A stretch of DNA of 64,000 bases from Halopseudomonas xiamenensis. GTDB lineage: Bacteria > Pseudomonadota > Gammaproteobacteria > Pseudomonadales > Pseudomonadaceae. The notes below the pieces were generated by a model. The model was not told the DNA's origin. It saw nothing but the letters and a program-made list of their open reading frames with translations, and searched no databases. Location: positions 218,413 to 282,412 of the forward strand of contig NZ_JACLGO010000001.1 of NCBI RefSeq assembly GCF_014219065.1, written 5' to 3'. Shown one piece after another: positions 17,741 through 27,187 of this stretch (position 1 is the stretch's first letter; the number at the start of each line of letters is the position of its first letter). The position numbers and the translations under genes are program-made.

Positions 17741-17863
17741 GTCTACTCCCCTTGATAGGTCTTGATATCTAACCTATCTCGTTGGCCGGGGAAAGCAAGT
17801 TGCCTGTTGCTTATCAGGCGCCGGATTGCCGGCAATGTCGGCGTTTTTCTTCAAGCCCGTCAA

Positions 17864-18191
17864 GCGTAGCGCCCGAACGCGGACCGGGGCGCTACACCCC
17901 CAGGGGTGCACCGTACGGGTGTCGGGTTGTCGAGCACCTCGGGCCGCGATTGGACCGGGTCACGTTGACCGGGCTGCGATCAGCTCGACGACAGCGGCCA
18001 GTATCTTCAGGGCCGCTCGGCAGACTCGGCAAGGCGTAGCGCAGGGGCGCTACACCCCCAGGGGGGCGTCGTGCGAGTGTCGGGTTGTCGAGCCCCTGCT
18101 CGACGACGGCCAGCATCTTCAGGGCTGCCCGGCAGGCTTGGCAAGGCGTAGCGCGGGGCACTACACCCCCAGAGGACTCCCGCCCGAGCAC
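17864..18191 (+). repeat. Family A tandem palindromic repeat, three units
   Basis: Three head-to-tail units run GCGTAGCGC...GGCGCTACACC, CCCAGGGG, then GTGTCGGGTTGTCGAGC...GCTCGACGAC, with a variable middle (GGCCAGTATCTTCAGGGC) repeated in the last two. The array fills most of the 457-base gap between the DUF2789 gene and the chemoreceptor stop, and nothing coding is seen in it. Confidence 0.75.
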
Positions 18192-18197
18192 GCAGGC

Positions 18198-20087
18198 TCA
18201 GATACGGAAGCTGTCCACCAACTGCTTGAGCCGGGTGGTCTGGCGGTCGAGTTCGGAGCAGGCCTGCAGGGTCGATTGCAGGTTGTCCACGCCCTGTTGG
18301 TTCAGGGTGTTGATCTCGGTGATGTCGACATTCAGCGACTCGATGACGTTGGTCTGCTCCTCGGTGGCGGCGGCCACCGACTGGTTCATGGCATCGATCT
18401 CGCCGATTCGCCCGGTCACGCTGACCAGACGCTCGCCGGCCTGGTTGGCGATGCTCACGCTGTGTTCGCTTTCCTGCTGGCTCTCGGTCATGGCGTTGAC
18501 CGAGTCACCGGCGTCGACCTGCAGCTCGGCGATCATCTGGTGGATTTCCTCGGCCGACACCTGGGTGCGGTGGGCCAGGTTGCGCACCTCGTCGGCCACC
18601 ACGGCGAAGCCACGCCCGGCCTCACCGGCGCGGGCCGCTTCGATGGCGGCGTTCAGCGCCAGCAGGTTGGTCTGTTCGGAAATGCCGCGAATAACCTCGA
18701 GAATGTGGTTGATGTTGACGGTTTTCTGGCTCAGCGCCTCGATGCGTACGCAGGAATCGCTGATCTTTTCTGAAAGCTGCTGCATGGCGCGGATATTCTG
18801 CTCGACCACCTCGCGCCCGCCGTCTGCCTGTTGCCGCGCGTCGCTGGCCTGATGCGAGGCATGCGCGGCGTTGCTGGCGATTTCCTGGGCGGCGGCGCCC
18901 AGTTCGTTGATCGCTGCGGCGACGCTGTTGGTGCGCAGCGCCTGTTCATCGGAATTGGCCATGGACGAGTTCGAAGCGCTCAGTACCTGGGCGGCCACCG
19001 CATTGACCTGGGCCGTGGCCGAGGACACTTCGCTGATCGACGCATGGATACGCTCGACGAAGCGGTTGAAAGCACTGGCCAGCTCGCCGAACTCATCCCG
19101 GGAATCGACCGCCAGCCGGCGGGTCAGATCGCCTTCGCCCTCGGCTATGTTGGCCATGGCTTGGCCCATCGCGGTGAGCGGGCGCATCAGTACCCGGATC
19201 AGCAGGCCGAGCAGGAGGATGATGAACACCACCGACACCAGCACCGCCACCAAGGCGGAAGCGCGAAACTCCGACAGCGCCGAGTAGGCCTCGTTGCGGT
19301 CCACCAGGACGCCGATATGCCAATCGACCGACGGCAGACCGCGCACCGGTACGAAGGTCAGGATGCGCTCGACGCCGTCCAGCGTCACGTCCTGCAGGTC
19401 GCGCGAGATGCTCAGGTTGTCGTTGGGGTACAGCTCGGCGAGGGTTTTCATCACCACGCGCTGGTCGGGGTGAACCAGTATCTTGCCGTTGCCATTGACC
19501 AGGAAGGCATAGCCCATACCGTCGAAGTCCTGGGCGTTGATCATGTCCACCAGCGTCTGCAGGCTCAGGTCGCCGCCGGCCACGCCAATGGTCTGGCCGC
19601 TGCGCTGGACCGGCAGGGTAGCGGTGATCACCAGTTGGTTGGTGCCGGTATCCACATAGGGTTCGGTCAGGGTGGTGCCGTTGGCGGCAATCGCCGCCTG
19701 GTACCAGGGGCGCGGGCGTGGGTCGAAATCGTCCGGCAGCGGCTGCTCGGGGCGGACGATGAACTCACCGTCGCTACGACCGAAGAAGCTGTTGGTGAAG
19801 GTCGAGCGCAGCGCCGGTTGCGCCATCAGGGCGCCGATCGTGGGGGTGTCGTCCTGGCGGGCGACGGTCTGGGCGGTGTTTTCCAGCAGCAACAGGCGTC
19901 CGGCAATCCAGCTCTGGATATATTGACTGGTGGTGTCGCCGACATCGCCGAGGTAGTTGGTCAGGTTGGTGCGGATGAAGTTGCGCTGCAGGTAGTCGTT
20001 GTACAGCGTGAACATGGAGAAGGTCGCCACCACGACCAGCGAGGCGGCGAGCAGTATCTTGTGGCTGAACTTCAGATGATTGAGCAT
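18198..20087 (-). CDS. Methyl-accepting chemotaxis protein with double Cache sensor
   Basis: A 629-residue chemoreceptor: transmembrane helix at about 10-30, periplasmic dCache sensor (about 35-275), second helix (about 283-305), HAMP (about 306-360) and a cytoplasmic signalling rod with the hairpin tip [19 protein letters not shown]. The sensor carries [14 protein letters not shown] and GVAGGDLSL, which resemble the amino-acid-binding dCache signature of receptors such as PctA. One expected tyrosine is phenylalanine here (DDFDPR), so ligand choice is uncertain. The ATG at 20087 was chosen because it begins the first membrane helix. The C-terminus lacks a CheR-binding pentapeptide. It is monocistronic between two repeat arrays. 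Confidence 0.9.
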   Translation of the reverse strand: MLNHLKFSHKILLAASLVVVATFSMFTLYNDYLQRNFIRTNLTNYLGDVGDTTSQYIQSWIAGRLLLLENTAQTVARQDDTPTIGALMAQPALRSTFTNSFFGRSDGEFIVRPEQPLPDDFDPRPRPWYQAAIAANGTTLTEPYVDTGTNQLVITATLPVQRSGQTIGVAGGDLSLQTLVDMINAQDFDGMGYAFLVNGNGKILVHPDQRVVMKTLAELYPNDNLSISRDLQDVTLDGVERILTFVPVRGLPSVDWHIGVLVDRNEAYSALSEFRASALVAVLVSVVFIILLLGLLIRVLMRPLTAMGQAMANIAEGEGDLTRRLAVDSRDEFGELASAFNRFVERIHASISEVSSATAQVNAVAAQVLSASNSSMANSDEQALRTNSVAAAINELGAAAQEIASNAAHASHQASDARQQADGGREVVEQNIRAMQQLSEKISDSCVRIEALSQKTVNINHILEVIRGISEQTNLLALNAAIEAARAGEAGRGFAVVADEVRNLAHRTQVSAEEIHQMIAELQVDAGDSVNAMTESQQESEHSVSIANQAGERLVSVTGRIGEIDAMNQSVAAATEEQTNVIESLNVDITEINTLNQQGVDNLQSTLQACSELDRQTTRLKQLVDSFRI

Positions 20088-20169
20088 GGGCGATCCCGGG
20101 GCCGGTTCAACTGGCCTCTCTATGACTTTGCAAGGTTTACTCCATATCGGCAGGTAAGCGGCAGACTTG

Positions 20170-20432
20170 AGCGGTGGGGGCGCGGGCTGGGGGTGTAGCC
20201 CCGGGCCGCGCCTGGCGGAGTTGAGGGAAGCGCCGGCGTGGCTGGCAGTCCACTGTCGTCGAGCGGGGGCTCGACAACCCGACATCCGCACGGTGTGCCC
20301 CTGGGGGTGTAGCGCCCCTGCGCTACGCCTGGCGTAGTTGAGGGGAAACGCTGGTGTGGCGGCAGTTAGCTGTCGTCGAGCTGATCGCAGCCCGGCCCGA
20401 TTGCGGCCTGAGGCGCTAGACAACTCGGGGTG
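20170..20432 (-). repeat. Family A tandem palindromic repeat, two units
   Basis: Units with GTAGCGCCCCTGCGCTAC and TCGTCGAGC...GCTCGACAACCC hairpins and CCCCTGGGGGTG fill the gap between the chemoreceptor start and the nrdG stop. Orientation matches the 16.3 and 25.3 kb arrays. No gene is visible. Confidence 0.75.
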
Positions 20433-20438
20433 GAGGCT

Positions 20439-21038
20439 TTAGCCGTGCAAACGCCCCTGCTGTATCACCACCGAACTCGCGCCCATCGCCAGCAGCCGCT
20501 GGCGCACCCACTGTGCATCGCTGTCATCCAGCCAGTCGGGGTGGGCGGTGATGCGGAACTGGTGGGGCACGCCGCTGGCCAGTACCAGTTCGGCGCTGTG
20601 CCAGGCGGCTTCGCCGCTGTCGCGGGTGCGGGTGATCAGATGGTAATCAGCTTGCCTGGCCTTCACGTCGAGGCCGATCCAGTCGATCAGTGGCAGCAGC
20701 CTTTCCAGCTTGCGCGGGTAGATGCCGGCGCTGTGCAGGCCGATCTTGAAGCCCATGTCCCGTACCTGTTCGATGGCCTGCGGCAACGCGGCCTGGAAGG
20801 TCGGCTCGCCGCCGGAAAACACCACCGCATCGAGCAGCCCGCGGCGGTTGTCGAGGAACTCGATTATCTGGCTCCAGGGTATCTCGCTGTCACCGCGTGC
20901 CGGCAGCAGATCGGGGTTGTGGCAGTACACACAGCGCCATGCGCAACCCTGGGTAAAGACCACCGCGGCGAGTTCGCCGGGGTAGTCGATGCTGGTGAGG
21001 GGCACCAGGCCCCCCACCCGGAGCGTATCAGCAGCCAT
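20439..21038 (-). CDS. nrdG: Anaerobic ribonucleotide reductase activating protein
   Basis: A 199-residue radical SAM activase that installs the glycyl radical on class III ribonucleotide reductase. The cluster motif CAWRCVYCHNPD (CxxxCxxC) lies at about residues 32-43, after VPLTSIDYPGELAAVVFTQG. SGGEPTFQ follows, with a core VKARQADYHLITR. Starting at 21038 (ATGGCTGCTGAT) gives the normal family N-terminus and makes the gene overlap the small glycyl-radical ORF by 11 bases. It is the last gene of the nrdD operon and should be anaerobically induced through the Fnr box at 23039-23052. Confidence 0.93.
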   Translation of the reverse strand: MAADTLRVGGLVPLTSIDYPGELAAVVFTQGCAWRCVYCHNPDLLPARGDSEIPWSQIIEFLDNRRGLLDAVVFSGGEPTFQAALPQAIEQVRDMGFKIGLHSAGIYPRKLERLLPLIDWIGLDVKARQADYHLITRTRDSGEAAWHSAELVLASGVPHQFRITAHPDWLDDSDAQWVRQRLLAMGASSVVIQQGRLHG

Positions 21039-21201
21039 TGCTGGCTGTGGCCTGCGGCTGGAAGAACTGCCGCTCTTGGTGCTCCGACTGCTTGCCGGGG
21101 TTCCAGGAGGACACTGGGCGGTGGTAGCCCATGACCCGGGTCCAGACCTCGCAACGTACGCGTTCATGGTCATGCAGAGTGGTGATGGCTTGCTTGTTCA
21201 T
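21028..21201 (-). CDS. Stand-alone glycyl-radical domain of class III ribonucleotide reductase
   Basis: A 57-residue ORF between nrdD and nrdG, starting ATG at 21201 with GGAG 7 bases upstream. Residues 18-29 read EVWTRVMGYHRP, followed by WNPGKQSEHQERQFF. In single-chain NrdD the motif RVxGY near the C-terminus holds the radical glycine (here Gly25) and is followed by a similar W/F-N-x-GK segment. The preceding nrdD lacks this end. The ORF overlaps nrdD by 4 bases (ATGA) and nrdG by 11, so the three are translationally coupled. I infer that this peptide docks on NrdD and carries the radical, as YfiD/GrcA does for pyruvate formate-lyase. Whether the split is already described is not known to me. 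Confidence 0.85.
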   Translation of the reverse strand: MNKQAITTLHDHERVRCEVWTRVMGYHRPVSSWNPGKQSEHQERQFFQPQATASNGC

Positions 21202-22940
21202 GCTGTTTCTCCTTGGGTTTTGGCTTTTTGCTGCAGGATGTCCGCATCACACTTGGGGCAGAACTCGTGTTCGCCACTCAGATAACCGTGGTGCGGGCAG
21301 ATGGAAAAGGTCGGGGTAATGGTCAGGTAGGGCAGCCGGTAGTTAGCCAGCGCCCGTTGTACCAGCCGTCGGCAGGCATCAGCACTGGCTAGCGGCTCGG
21401 CCATGTACAGGTGCAGCACGGTACCGCCGGTGTACTTCTGCTGCAACGGCTCCTGGCGCTGCAGTGCCTCGAACGGATCGCTGGTGAAACCGACCGGCAG
21501 TTGCGACGAGTTGGTGTAATAGGGCTTGTCCGCCGTGCCGGCCTGCAGGATGTCGGGGAAGCGCTTGCGATCCTCCTTGGCGAAGCGGTAGGTGGTGCCC
21601 TCGGCCGGTGTGGCTTCGAGGTTGTACATGTGCCCGGTCTGCTCCTGGAATTCGGTCATGCGCCCGCGCACATGGTCCAGCAGGCGGATGGCCATGGCAT
21701 GACCCTCCGGATCGGTGATGTCCCGCGCGTTGTCGGTGAAGTTGCGGATCATCTCGTTGATGCCGTTGACGCCCAGGGTGGAGAAGTGGTTTCTCAGGGT
21801 GCCCAGGTAGCGCCTGGTATAGGGGAACAGCCCGGCATCCATATGCCGCTGGATCACCTCGCGCTTGAGTTCGAGGCTGTCACGGCCCAGTTCCAGCAAC
21901 CGATCCAGCGCCTGCAGCAGGCCTACCTCATCACCCTTGTGCAGATAGCCCAGGCGCGCGCAGTTGACCGTCACCACGCCCAGCGATCCGGTCTGTTCCG
22001 CCGAGCCGAACAGCCCATTGCCGCGCTTGAGCAGCTCGCGCAGGTCCAGTTGCAGGCGGCAGCACATGGAGCGCACCATGTTCGGCTGCAGCTCCGAGTT
22101 GAGGAAGTTCTGAAAGTAGGGCAGGCCGTACTTCGCGGTCATGGCGAACAGTCGCTCGGCATTCTCGCTGTGCCAGGGGAAGTCGTGGGTGATGTTGTAG
22201 GTCGGGATCGGGAAGGTGAACACCCGCCCCTTGGCGTCGCCCTGGCTCATCACCTCGATATAGGCACGGTTGATCATGTCCATCTCCTCCTGCAGCTCGC
22301 CGTAGCAGAAGGGCATCTCCTCACCGCCGATCACCGGCACCTGCTCGCGCAGGTCCTCCGGGCAGACCCAGTCGAAGGTCAGGTTGGTGAAGGGCGTCTG
22401 GGTACCCCAGCGCGATGGGACGTTGAGGTTGTAGATCAGCTCCTGCATGTACTGGCGCACCTGCCGGTAGTCGAGCCGATCCTTGCGCACGAAGGGCGCC
22501 ATGTAGGTATCGAAGGAGCTGAACGCCTGGGCGCCGGCCCATTCGTTCTGCAGGGTGCCGAGGAAGTTGACGATCTGCCCTACAGCGCTGGACATATGCC
22601 TGGGCGGCGCCGACTCGATCTGCCCGGGAATGCCATTGAGTCCCTCGTTGAGCAGCGTGCGCAGCGACCAGCCGGCGCAGTAGCCGCTGAGCATGTCCAG
22701 GTCGTGGATATGGATATCGCCGTCGCGGTGGGCCTGGCCGATCTCAATCGGGTACACATGGCTGAGCCAGTAGTTGGCGATGATCTTGCCGGCACTGTTG
22801 AGAATCAGCCCACCCAGGGAGTAGCCCTGGTTGGCATTGGCATTGACCCGCCAGTCCTGGCGGTTCAGGTATTCATCGATGGTGCTGGCGACGTCCAGGT
22901 AGGTGCGGCCGGCCATACCGAAGGAAGTGGAAGCTGACAT
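21198..22940 (-). CDS. nrdD: Class III ribonucleotide reductase catalytic chain, without glycyl-radical tail
   Basis: A 580-residue anaerobic ribonucleoside-triphosphate reductase body. Class III motifs are present: NANQGYSLGGLILN, HIHDLDMLSGYCAGW, WGTQTPFTNLTFDW, FTFPIPTYNITHDF, SMCCRLQLDL and NCARLGYL, then the zinc-site region CPHHGYLSGEHEFCPKC. The chain stops shortly after the second CxxC-type pair, where ordinary NrdD continues into RVxGY. That segment is encoded by the overlapping 57-codon ORF. The start at 22940 (MSASTSFGMAGRTY) was preferred over an upstream in-frame ATG that would lie beyond the predicted transcription start near 23004. It makes dNTPs without oxygen. Confidence 0.92.
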   Translation of the reverse strand: MSASTSFGMAGRTYLDVASTIDEYLNRQDWRVNANANQGYSLGGLILNSAGKIIANYWLSHVYPIEIGQAHRDGDIHIHDLDMLSGYCAGWSLRTLLNEGLNGIPGQIESAPPRHMSSAVGQIVNFLGTLQNEWAGAQAFSSFDTYMAPFVRKDRLDYRQVRQYMQELIYNLNVPSRWGTQTPFTNLTFDWVCPEDLREQVPVIGGEEMPFCYGELQEEMDMINRAYIEVMSQGDAKGRVFTFPIPTYNITHDFPWHSENAERLFAMTAKYGLPYFQNFLNSELQPNMVRSMCCRLQLDLRELLKRGNGLFGSAEQTGSLGVVTVNCARLGYLHKGDEVGLLQALDRLLELGRDSLELKREVIQRHMDAGLFPYTRRYLGTLRNHFSTLGVNGINEMIRNFTDNARDITDPEGHAMAIRLLDHVRGRMTEFQEQTGHMYNLEATPAEGTTYRFAKEDRKRFPDILQAGTADKPYYTNSSQLPVGFTSDPFEALQRQEPLQQKYTGGTVLHLYMAEPLASADACRRLVQRALANYRLPYLTITPTFSICPHHGYLSGEHEFCPKCDADILQQKAKTQGETA

Positions 22941-23010
22941 GCATTGCCTCTGCGGGTTGGGTGTTTTTTGCTTGGTGACACAATATGTTGTATGTGTCGG
23001 TGTTGTGCGC

Positions 23011-23052
23011 ACTATATGTGCCTGACCCTCGGTCATCTTTGACGAAGATCAA
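23011..23052 (-). promoter_or_regulatory. Fnr-type promoter of nrdD
   Basis: On the minus strand TTGATCTTCGTCAA (23039-23052) is an Fnr/Dnr box with one mismatch, of the same TTGAT-N4-GTCAA form as the hemN box. A -10 hexamer TATAGT lies at 23011-23016. With the box centre at -41.5 the start site falls near 23004, the normal class II geometry. Confidence 0.75.
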
Positions 23053-23084
23053 ATCTGCTGATTTCTCCCGCGCCGACCGCTGAC

Positions 23085-23127
23085 TTGATATTTGTCAAGT
23101 AATAATCATTCTCATAAGGCGCATACT
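23085..23127 (+). promoter_or_regulatory. Fnr box and overlapping Fur-like box of the TonB receptor
   Basis: TTGATATTTGTCAA at 23085-23098 is an Fnr/Dnr box. It runs directly into TAATAATCATTCTCATAAG (23100-23118), which has three NAT(A/T)AT-like Fur hexamers. A CATACT -10 at 23122-23127 would place the Fnr box near -42 and the Fur box over the -35/-10 gap. This predicts activation without oxygen and repression by iron. Confidence 0.65.
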
Positions 23128-23179
23128 TGCTCCCGTTCATATCGCCGGCTGTTCGCCGATAGTCTTCAGGGAGTCACCC

Positions 23180-25225
23180 ATGCCTTTTCAACCCAAACTC
23201 CTGGCTCTGGCCTGCCTGGCCCTGGGCAGTTGTGCCGCCTGGGCCGAGCAGCTGGAGCTGCAACCCACCGTTGTTACCGCCAAGGGCTATGCAGCCGGTG
23301 CCCAGGACACGCCCCAGGCCATCGAGCTGTTGCAACCGCAGCCGGTCAGTGCCGAAGCCCTCGGCAGTCTGTTCCGTGGCGAGCCGGGGTTGGCGGTGCA
23401 CAGCGATGGTGCCTGGGGGCAGAATCCAGTACTGCGTGGCCTGAAGAAGGAAAGCGTGGTGCTGATGGTCGATGGGGTGCGGGTCAACTCTGCGCAACCC
23501 CAGGGCGCGCTGGCCTCCTTCAGTGACCTGGGCCTGGTGGAGCGGGTAGAAGTGGTCAAGGGGCCGGGCTCGGTGCTGTACGGCAGCGGCGCCATGGGCG
23601 GGGTGGTCAACGTGCTGACACCTCAGGCGAAATTCACTGACCAGCGCCGGCAGGGCGGCCGCTTCGGCGTCAGTGCCGGCAGCGTCGACGATGCTCTCAG
23701 CGGCGCCCTGATACTGGAGGACTCCGGTCCGACCCATGGCCTGTTGGTCGGTGCTGCAGGCAGCAACGTGGATGATTACAAAAGTCCCGAGGGTACCGAG
23801 CAGGATACCGGTTACCGTTCCAACAGCCTGCTGCTCAAGTATAAGCAGAAGATCGCCGACGACTATGTGCTGCGCCTGAACCTGCAGCGCCATGATGACC
23901 GCGACGTCTGGTATCCCGGCTCGCGCAAGACCGCGCCGGCGGCCCAGGCTCACCTGGGCGAGATCACCATGCACTCGCCGAAGCAGACCCGCGAGCTGTA
24001 CTCCCTGGGGCTGGATGCGCCCTTGGGCTCGGGCACGCTGATGACCGAGGTCTATCGTCAGGAGGTCTACCGCGAGATCCGTGCCTGGTCATCCAACCTG
24101 CGCCGCAACTATGTGGAGAACGACGTCGATTTCACCACCCACGGCCTGCGCAGCAGCTGGCTAGCGGCGATCGGTGACAACCACCAGTTGACCCTGGGGG
24201 CTGAAGGCTGGCGCATGACAGCTGATCCGGAGCGCTACATGTCGCCATCACCGACCGGCGTGCGTCAGCTGAACAACCCGTTCGAGAATGGCGAGATGAC
24301 CTCACTCGGGGTCTTCGTGCAGGATGATTTCAGCATCGGCCAGACCCGCATCACCGCCGGGCTGCGTTATGACCGGGTCAGCGGCGATGCCAGCCAGAAG
24401 GGCACCGGCCCGGCCGCCCAGACCAGCGGCCTGGGCAGCAGCGACAACAACCTGTCCTGGTCGCTGGGGGTGGTGCAGCCATTGACCGACACGCTCAACG
24501 CCTACGCCAATATCGGCCAGGCCTACCGCTCGCCGGACATGCGCGAACGTTTCGAGGATGCCGCCCGCGGCGACGGCTACTATCACATCGGCAACCCGAA
24601 ACTGGATCCGGAACGCTCCACCAGTCTGGAGATCGGTCTCAAGGGCCGGGACGGCGCGCTCGCCTATCAGTTGGCGGCGTTCCATACTCGTATCGATGAC
24701 TATATCGCCGGTCGGGTGATCGATGGCCAGGTGCAGCAGGGGCTGCCGGTCAAGCGCACCGAGAATGTCGACGAGGTCGAGATCTACGGTGTGGAGGGCG
24801 ACCTGGACCTGCCGGTGGGCGCCTTGCTGCTGGATACCGGCTTCACCTGGCTGCGCGGCGAGAACAAACAGTACGACGAACCCCTGTACCAGATGCCCGG
24901 CCACGAACTGCGCCTGGGCATCGGCCAGCCCGCCGAGCTGGGCCTGTCCTGGCGCCTGGGCGTGCGTGCTGTGGCCGAACAGGACCGCGTCGCCACCCGT
25001 TTCTCCGGCGGCAGCGAAGATGCCACCCCCGGCTACGCCGTAGTGGACGCGCGCCTGGGCTGGGGCTTCGGCGCCCTGGCCGGCCTGCAAACCGCCCGCG
25101 TGGATCTGCGCCTGAACAACCTGCTGGACAAGGACTACCATGAGCACCTGGCCGATGGTGTCAGCGGCTGGGAACTGTCTGCGCCGGGGCGGGGGGCGGT
25201 GTTGGCGGTGAGTGGGAGTTTCTGA
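23180..25225 (+). CDS. TonB-dependent outer-membrane receptor
   Basis: A 681-residue receptor with a signal peptide ending at about residue 22 (SCAAWA), a TonB-box-like PTVVTAKG, a plug domain (DGVRVNSAQ, VEVVKGPGSVLYGSGAMGG) and a 22-strand barrel ending in F. YRSPDMRERF and GNPKLDPERS lie where haem and cobalamin receptors have FRAP and NPNL boxes, so haem, a metal chelate or a corrinoid are all possible. The Fur-like box suggests iron, and the adjoining Fnr box suggests use without oxygen. Denitrifiers have an anaerobic copper receptor (NosA/OprC), but the plug sequence here is not OprC-like. Confidence 0.85.
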   Translation: MPFQPKLLALACLALGSCAAWAEQLELQPTVVTAKGYAAGAQDTPQAIELLQPQPVSAEALGSLFRGEPGLAVHSDGAWGQNPVLRGLKKESVVLMVDGVRVNSAQPQGALASFSDLGLVERVEVVKGPGSVLYGSGAMGGVVNVLTPQAKFTDQRRQGGRFGVSAGSVDDALSGALILEDSGPTHGLLVGAAGSNVDDYKSPEGTEQDTGYRSNSLLLKYKQKIADDYVLRLNLQRHDDRDVWYPGSRKTAPAAQAHLGEITMHSPKQTRELYSLGLDAPLGSGTLMTEVYRQEVYREIRAWSSNLRRNYVENDVDFTTHGLRSSWLAAIGDNHQLTLGAEGWRMTADPERYMSPSPTGVRQLNNPFENGEMTSLGVFVQDDFSIGQTRITAGLRYDRVSGDASQKGTGPAAQTSGLGSSDNNLSWSLGVVQPLTDTLNAYANIGQAYRSPDMRERFEDAARGDGYYHIGNPKLDPERSTSLEIGLKGRDGALAYQLAAFHTRIDDYIAGRVIDGQVQQGLPVKRTENVDEVEIYGVEGDLDLPVGALLLDTGFTWLRGENKQYDEPLYQMPGHELRLGIGQPAELGLSWRLGVRAVAEQDRVATRFSGGSEDATPGYAVVDARLGWGFGALAGLQTARVDLRLNNLLDKDYHEHLADGVSGWELSAPGRGAVLAVSGSF

Positions 25226-25257
25226 GCCGGGGCGCGGCAACCCATTGTGAGAGGGTT

Positions 25258-25546
25258 AATGTGGCAGGTAGCCCGCTGTCGTCGAGCGGGCGCTCGACAA
25301 CCCGACCCCCGCACTGTGCTCCTCCTGGGGGTGTAGCGCGCCTGCGCTACGCCTTGCGGTGCTGGCCGGAGATGTTGGTGTGGCAGGTAGCCCGCTGTCG
25401 TCGAGCGGGCGCTCGACAACCCGATACCCACACGGTGCACTCCCTGGGGGTGTAGCGCCCCCGCGCTACGCCTGCGGTGCTGGCCGGAGATGTCGGTGTT
25501 GCAGGTTGCTCGCTGTCGTCGCGCGGGGGCGCGATAACCCTGGGTC
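25258..25546 (-). repeat. Family A tandem palindromic repeat, three units
   Basis: Three regular head-to-tail units of about 120 bases each contain GGCAGGTAGCCCGCTGTCGTCGAGC...GCTCGACAACCCGA, a CCTGGGGGTGTAGCGC...GCGCTACGCC hairpin, and the variable GGTGCTGGCCGGAGATG. They fill the gap between the TonB receptor and fhpR. The last unit runs up to the fhpR stop. Confidence 0.75.
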
Positions 25547-27092
25547 AAATCCCCAGCCGCTTCACCAGGCGGGAAAAGTTACCGCGGTCCACGCCCAGCT
25601 CCTGGGCGGCGCGGCTCTGGTTGTTGTCGTTGCGTTCCAGCGCCTGGCGGATCAGTTGTACCTGGAACCGCTCGGTGGCTTCGCGTAGCGTCTGGCCGAT
25701 AGTTGGCTGGGGCAGGTCGAGGCTGCCTGACTCCACTACCGAGGCGGCAACATCCACCGGCGAGCCTCCCAGGTCCAGTAACTCCGCGGTCAGGGTCAGC
25801 AGGCGCCGGCCGCCATCCTGTCCTGCTTGAGCCTTGAGCACCGCTCGGCTGATCAGGTGTTCCAGTTCGCGCACATTGCCCGGCCAGGGGTAGGCCAGCA
25901 GCGCCTCGCGGGCGCTGGTATCCAGTCGCAGGCCGCGCAGGCCGATACGACGGCGGTTCTGTTCGAGAAAGTGCCCGGCCAGCAGCAACACATCCTTGTG
26001 CCGCTCGCGCAGACTGGGCACGGCAATCGGGTAGACACCCAGGCGATGATAGAGGTCGGCGCGGAAGCGCCCCTCGGCCACTTCACGGTGCAGATCCCGG
26101 TTGCTCGCGGCGATGATGCGCACATCCACCTGATGATGACTGTCACTGCCCAGGCGCTGCACCTCACCGCTCTGCAGCGCGCGCAGCAGCTTGGGTTGCA
26201 CGGTCAGCGGCAGTTCGCCGACCTCATCGAGGAACAGCGTGCCGCCATGGGCCAGCTCGAACTTGCCGACACGGCTCTGCACCGCCCCGGAAAACGCCCC
26301 GCGGGTATGACCGAACAGCTCGCTCTCCACCAGGTTCTCCGGCAGCGCCGCGCAGTTCAGATAGATCAGCGGCGCACGGGCGCGGTTGGACAACGCATGC
26401 ACGCGCCGCGCCACCAGCTCCTTGCCGACCCCGGTCTCGCCGGTGATCAGTACCGCCAGGTCGGAGCGGGCGACCATGTCGATTTCCTGCTGTAATCGCG
26501 CCATGGCCCGGCTGCGGCCGATCAGTTCCTGCTGCCCGTCGGCCACCAGTGCCTGGGTCATCGCCTGGTGATGTTCGGTGCGGCTCTGCAACTGGTTGGT
26601 CAGCTCGGTAATGCGGATCACCGCCTCGCTCAGCCGAGCCAGATAGCGCAACTGGCCGGGGTCGATCCGGTCGAAGGCGTTGGCGTTGAGCGCGTCCAGG
26701 GTCAGCACGCCCCAGGGCATGCCCTGCAGATACAGGGCGATGCCGAGACAGTCATGCACATGCAGGTCGCCCTCGACCGCATGCAACAGGCCGTCGTAGG
26801 GATCGGGCAGCGGTGAGTCGGCGGCAAAGCGCACCGGTTCGTGACTGAGCAGGATCTTCGCCAGGCGCGGGTGGTCATCCACCACGAAATGCCGGCCCAG
26901 GGTATCGGTACTCAGGCCATCCACCGCCAGCGGGATCAGCTCGGTGCCGCGCAACTGCAGCAGCGCCGTGGCATCGCAGGGCAGCATCTGGCGTACGGTG
27001 GCCAGCAACTGGGCGAAGCGTTCGGCAGGTGCCATGTCGCGGGCCAGGTCGGTGATCACGGCCAGCAGCGGGTAGGCGTCGTTTGCTGTCAT
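25545..27092 (-). CDS. fhpR: FhpR-like nitric oxide-responsive sigma-54 activator
   Basis: A 515-residue NorR paralogue with the same GAF, AAA+ and Fis-helix architecture as the gene at 10986. The iron-site region is retained (DPYDGLL, VHDCLG, LTLDAL). AAA+ motifs are [14 protein letters not shown] and [13 protein letters not shown]. The recognition helix differs: [13 protein letters not shown] instead of DASNLHKLARRLG. It diverges from hmp/fhp, with three operators and a sigma-54 promoter between, as for Pseudomonas aeruginosa FhpR and fhp. The first operator overlaps its own start codon, so autoregulation is likely. Length is normal for the family. Confidence 0.88.
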   Translation of the reverse strand: MTANDAYPLLAVITDLARDMAPAERFAQLLATVRQMLPCDATALLQLRGTELIPLAVDGLSTDTLGRHFVVDDHPRLAKILLSHEPVRFAADSPLPDPYDGLLHAVEGDLHVHDCLGIALYLQGMPWGVLTLDALNANAFDRIDPGQLRYLARLSEAVIRITELTNQLQSRTEHHQAMTQALVADGQQELIGRSRAMARLQQEIDMVARSDLAVLITGETGVGKELVARRVHALSNRARAPLIYLNCAALPENLVESELFGHTRGAFSGAVQSRVGKFELAHGGTLFLDEVGELPLTVQPKLLRALQSGEVQRLGSDSHHQVDVRIIAASNRDLHREVAEGRFRADLYHRLGVYPIAVPSLRERHKDVLLLAGHFLEQNRRRIGLRGLRLDTSAREALLAYPWPGNVRELEHLISRAVLKAQAGQDGGRRLLTLTAELLDLGGSPVDVAASVVESGSLDLPQPTIGQTLREATERFQVQLIRQALERNDNNQSRAAQELGVDRGNFSRLVKRLGI

Positions 27093-27145
27093 ATATACAA
27101 CTTGATTGTTGTTTCTACATCGAAGGTGATGTTGTTATTTATACA
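27087..27145 (+). promoter_or_regulatory. Three NorR-type operators, class TGT-N7-ACA
   Basis: Exact TGT-N7-ACA sites occur at 27087-27099, 27107-27119 and 27133-27145, with starts 20 and 26 bases apart. They hold the GT-N7-AC core, but the outer bases are T/A rather than the G/C of all three sites at 10928-10985. The nearest is about 45 bases upstream of the -24 GG of the hmp promoter. Confidence 0.85.
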
Positions 27146-27187
27146 CAAGCAGCGCTGAAGTCCAGTAAAGGCGCGATTTTTTGTCTC

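Noticed and set aside
21411..22937. A 508-codon open frame opposite nrdD
   Set aside because: It is entirely antisense to strongly conserved nrdD sequence and has no domain of its own.
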